In this document: piece after piece, positions 5,657-5,769 of the stretch | How the letters are laid out: each line of letters begins with the position of its first letter | How positions within the stretch are numbered: position 1 is the first letter of the stretch | Assembly (NCBI GenBank): GCA_947177715.1 | Contig: CAMWVM010000113.1 | Span: 1-5,769 of the forward strand | Reading direction: 5' to 3' | Length of the DNA: 5,769 bases | DNA from: an uncultured Ruminococcus sp. | GTDB taxonomy: Bacteria > Bacillota > Clostridia > Oscillospirales > Ruminococcaceae | Notes under the pieces: model-generated | Told to the model about the DNA's origin: nothing | The model's input: only the letters and a program-made list of their open reading frames with translations | Databases searched by the model: none | Position numbers and translations under genes: made by a program

Positions 5657-5695
5657 AACGCCTTATCGAATGAAAAATTCGATAAGGCGTTTATG
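5657..5695 (+). terminator. Intrinsic terminator after the hydrolase gene
   Basis: A perfect 15-bp stem (5657-5671 with 5677-5691) with loop GAAAA starts 10 bases after the stop codon. The following T-run is short (TTTATGTTAAT), so efficiency may rest on the very stable stem. On the minus strand the stem is followed by TTCTTCTTTAAATT, so it could also stop a convergent transcript entering from the right. Confidence 0.8.
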
Positions 5696-5769
5696 TTAAT
5701 ATAACCTATGACTTATGTCTGCCATCTCTAAGGGGTTAACGCCCAGTCGTGCTTGAATGACGGGGCAAA
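5696..5769 (-). other. Unidentified right-edge segment; possible tail of a convergent gene or structured element
   Basis: The last ~50 bases are clearly more GC-rich than the rest of the window. They contain an imperfect hairpin, GCCCAGTC (5741-5748) with GACGGGGC (5759-5766), one mismatch. On the minus strand one frame is open from the edge to TAA at 5698-5696, giving 23 residues that end RLGVNPLEMADISHRLY; a second frame gives 13 residues ending SFKHDWALTP. Neither is long enough to identify, and open frames this short arise easily by chance. The stop next to the terminator would fit a convergent gene; a non-coding element is equally possible. Confidence 0.25.

Overview
This AT-rich window looks like a chromosomal segment from a low-GC Firmicute of class Clostridia, most likely a gut Ruminococcus/Oscillospiraceae-type organism. 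The inference rests on three things: a compact S1-domain protein of the form common in that group, a secreted protein with Tyr/Lys/Asn-rich fibronectin-III repeats joined to a SleB-like cell-wall hydrolase domain, and an ECF sigma factor coupled to a membrane-anchored beta-propeller protein. No species can be named from the sequence alone. I see no CRISPR array, rRNA, tRNA or recognisable insertion sequence.

Left half, minus strand. Reading in the direction of transcription, an S1 RNA-binding-domain protein (start near 3073, stop at 2153) ends at a GAAA-loop terminator (stem 2120-2143). A new promoter (2073-2101) then drives a two-gene operon: an ECF-type RNA polymerase sigma factor (stop at 1530) and, 6 bases after its stop codon, a large beta-propeller protein with one transmembrane segment. 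The second gene starts at 1523 and runs off the left edge with 507 residues visible. The tight coupling and topology (short cytoplasmic N-terminus, one membrane helix, extracytoplasmic propeller) suggest that the propeller protein senses something outside the cell and controls the sigma factor, as an unconventional anti-sigma factor.

Middle. A divergent intergenic region of about 400-490 bp (to 3561) holds a minus-strand promoter candidate and a leader hairpin for the S1 gene. For the rightward gene it holds a strong promoter (TTGACA, 17 bp, extended TGn-TACACT) preceded by A-tracts. Several TTTGTAATC-like repeats lie around that promoter. The 5' leader of about 170 nt ends in a hairpin that separates a purine-rich Shine-Dalgarno-like stretch from the start codon.

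Right half, plus strand. One gene (3562-5646) encodes a 694-residue secreted protein: signal peptide, five fibronectin-III modules (four as obvious tandem repeats) and a C-terminal domain resembling SleB/Hydrolase_2 cell-wall hydrolases. A perfect 15-bp terminator hairpin follows. The last ~75 bases are more GC-rich, contain another imperfect hairpin, and may be the tail of a convergent gene or an intergenic element; I cannot identify them.

Possible theme: regulation at the cell surface (sigma factor plus surface propeller) beside a secreted wall-remodelling enzyme. Nothing in the sequence proves that the sigma operon controls the hydrolase.
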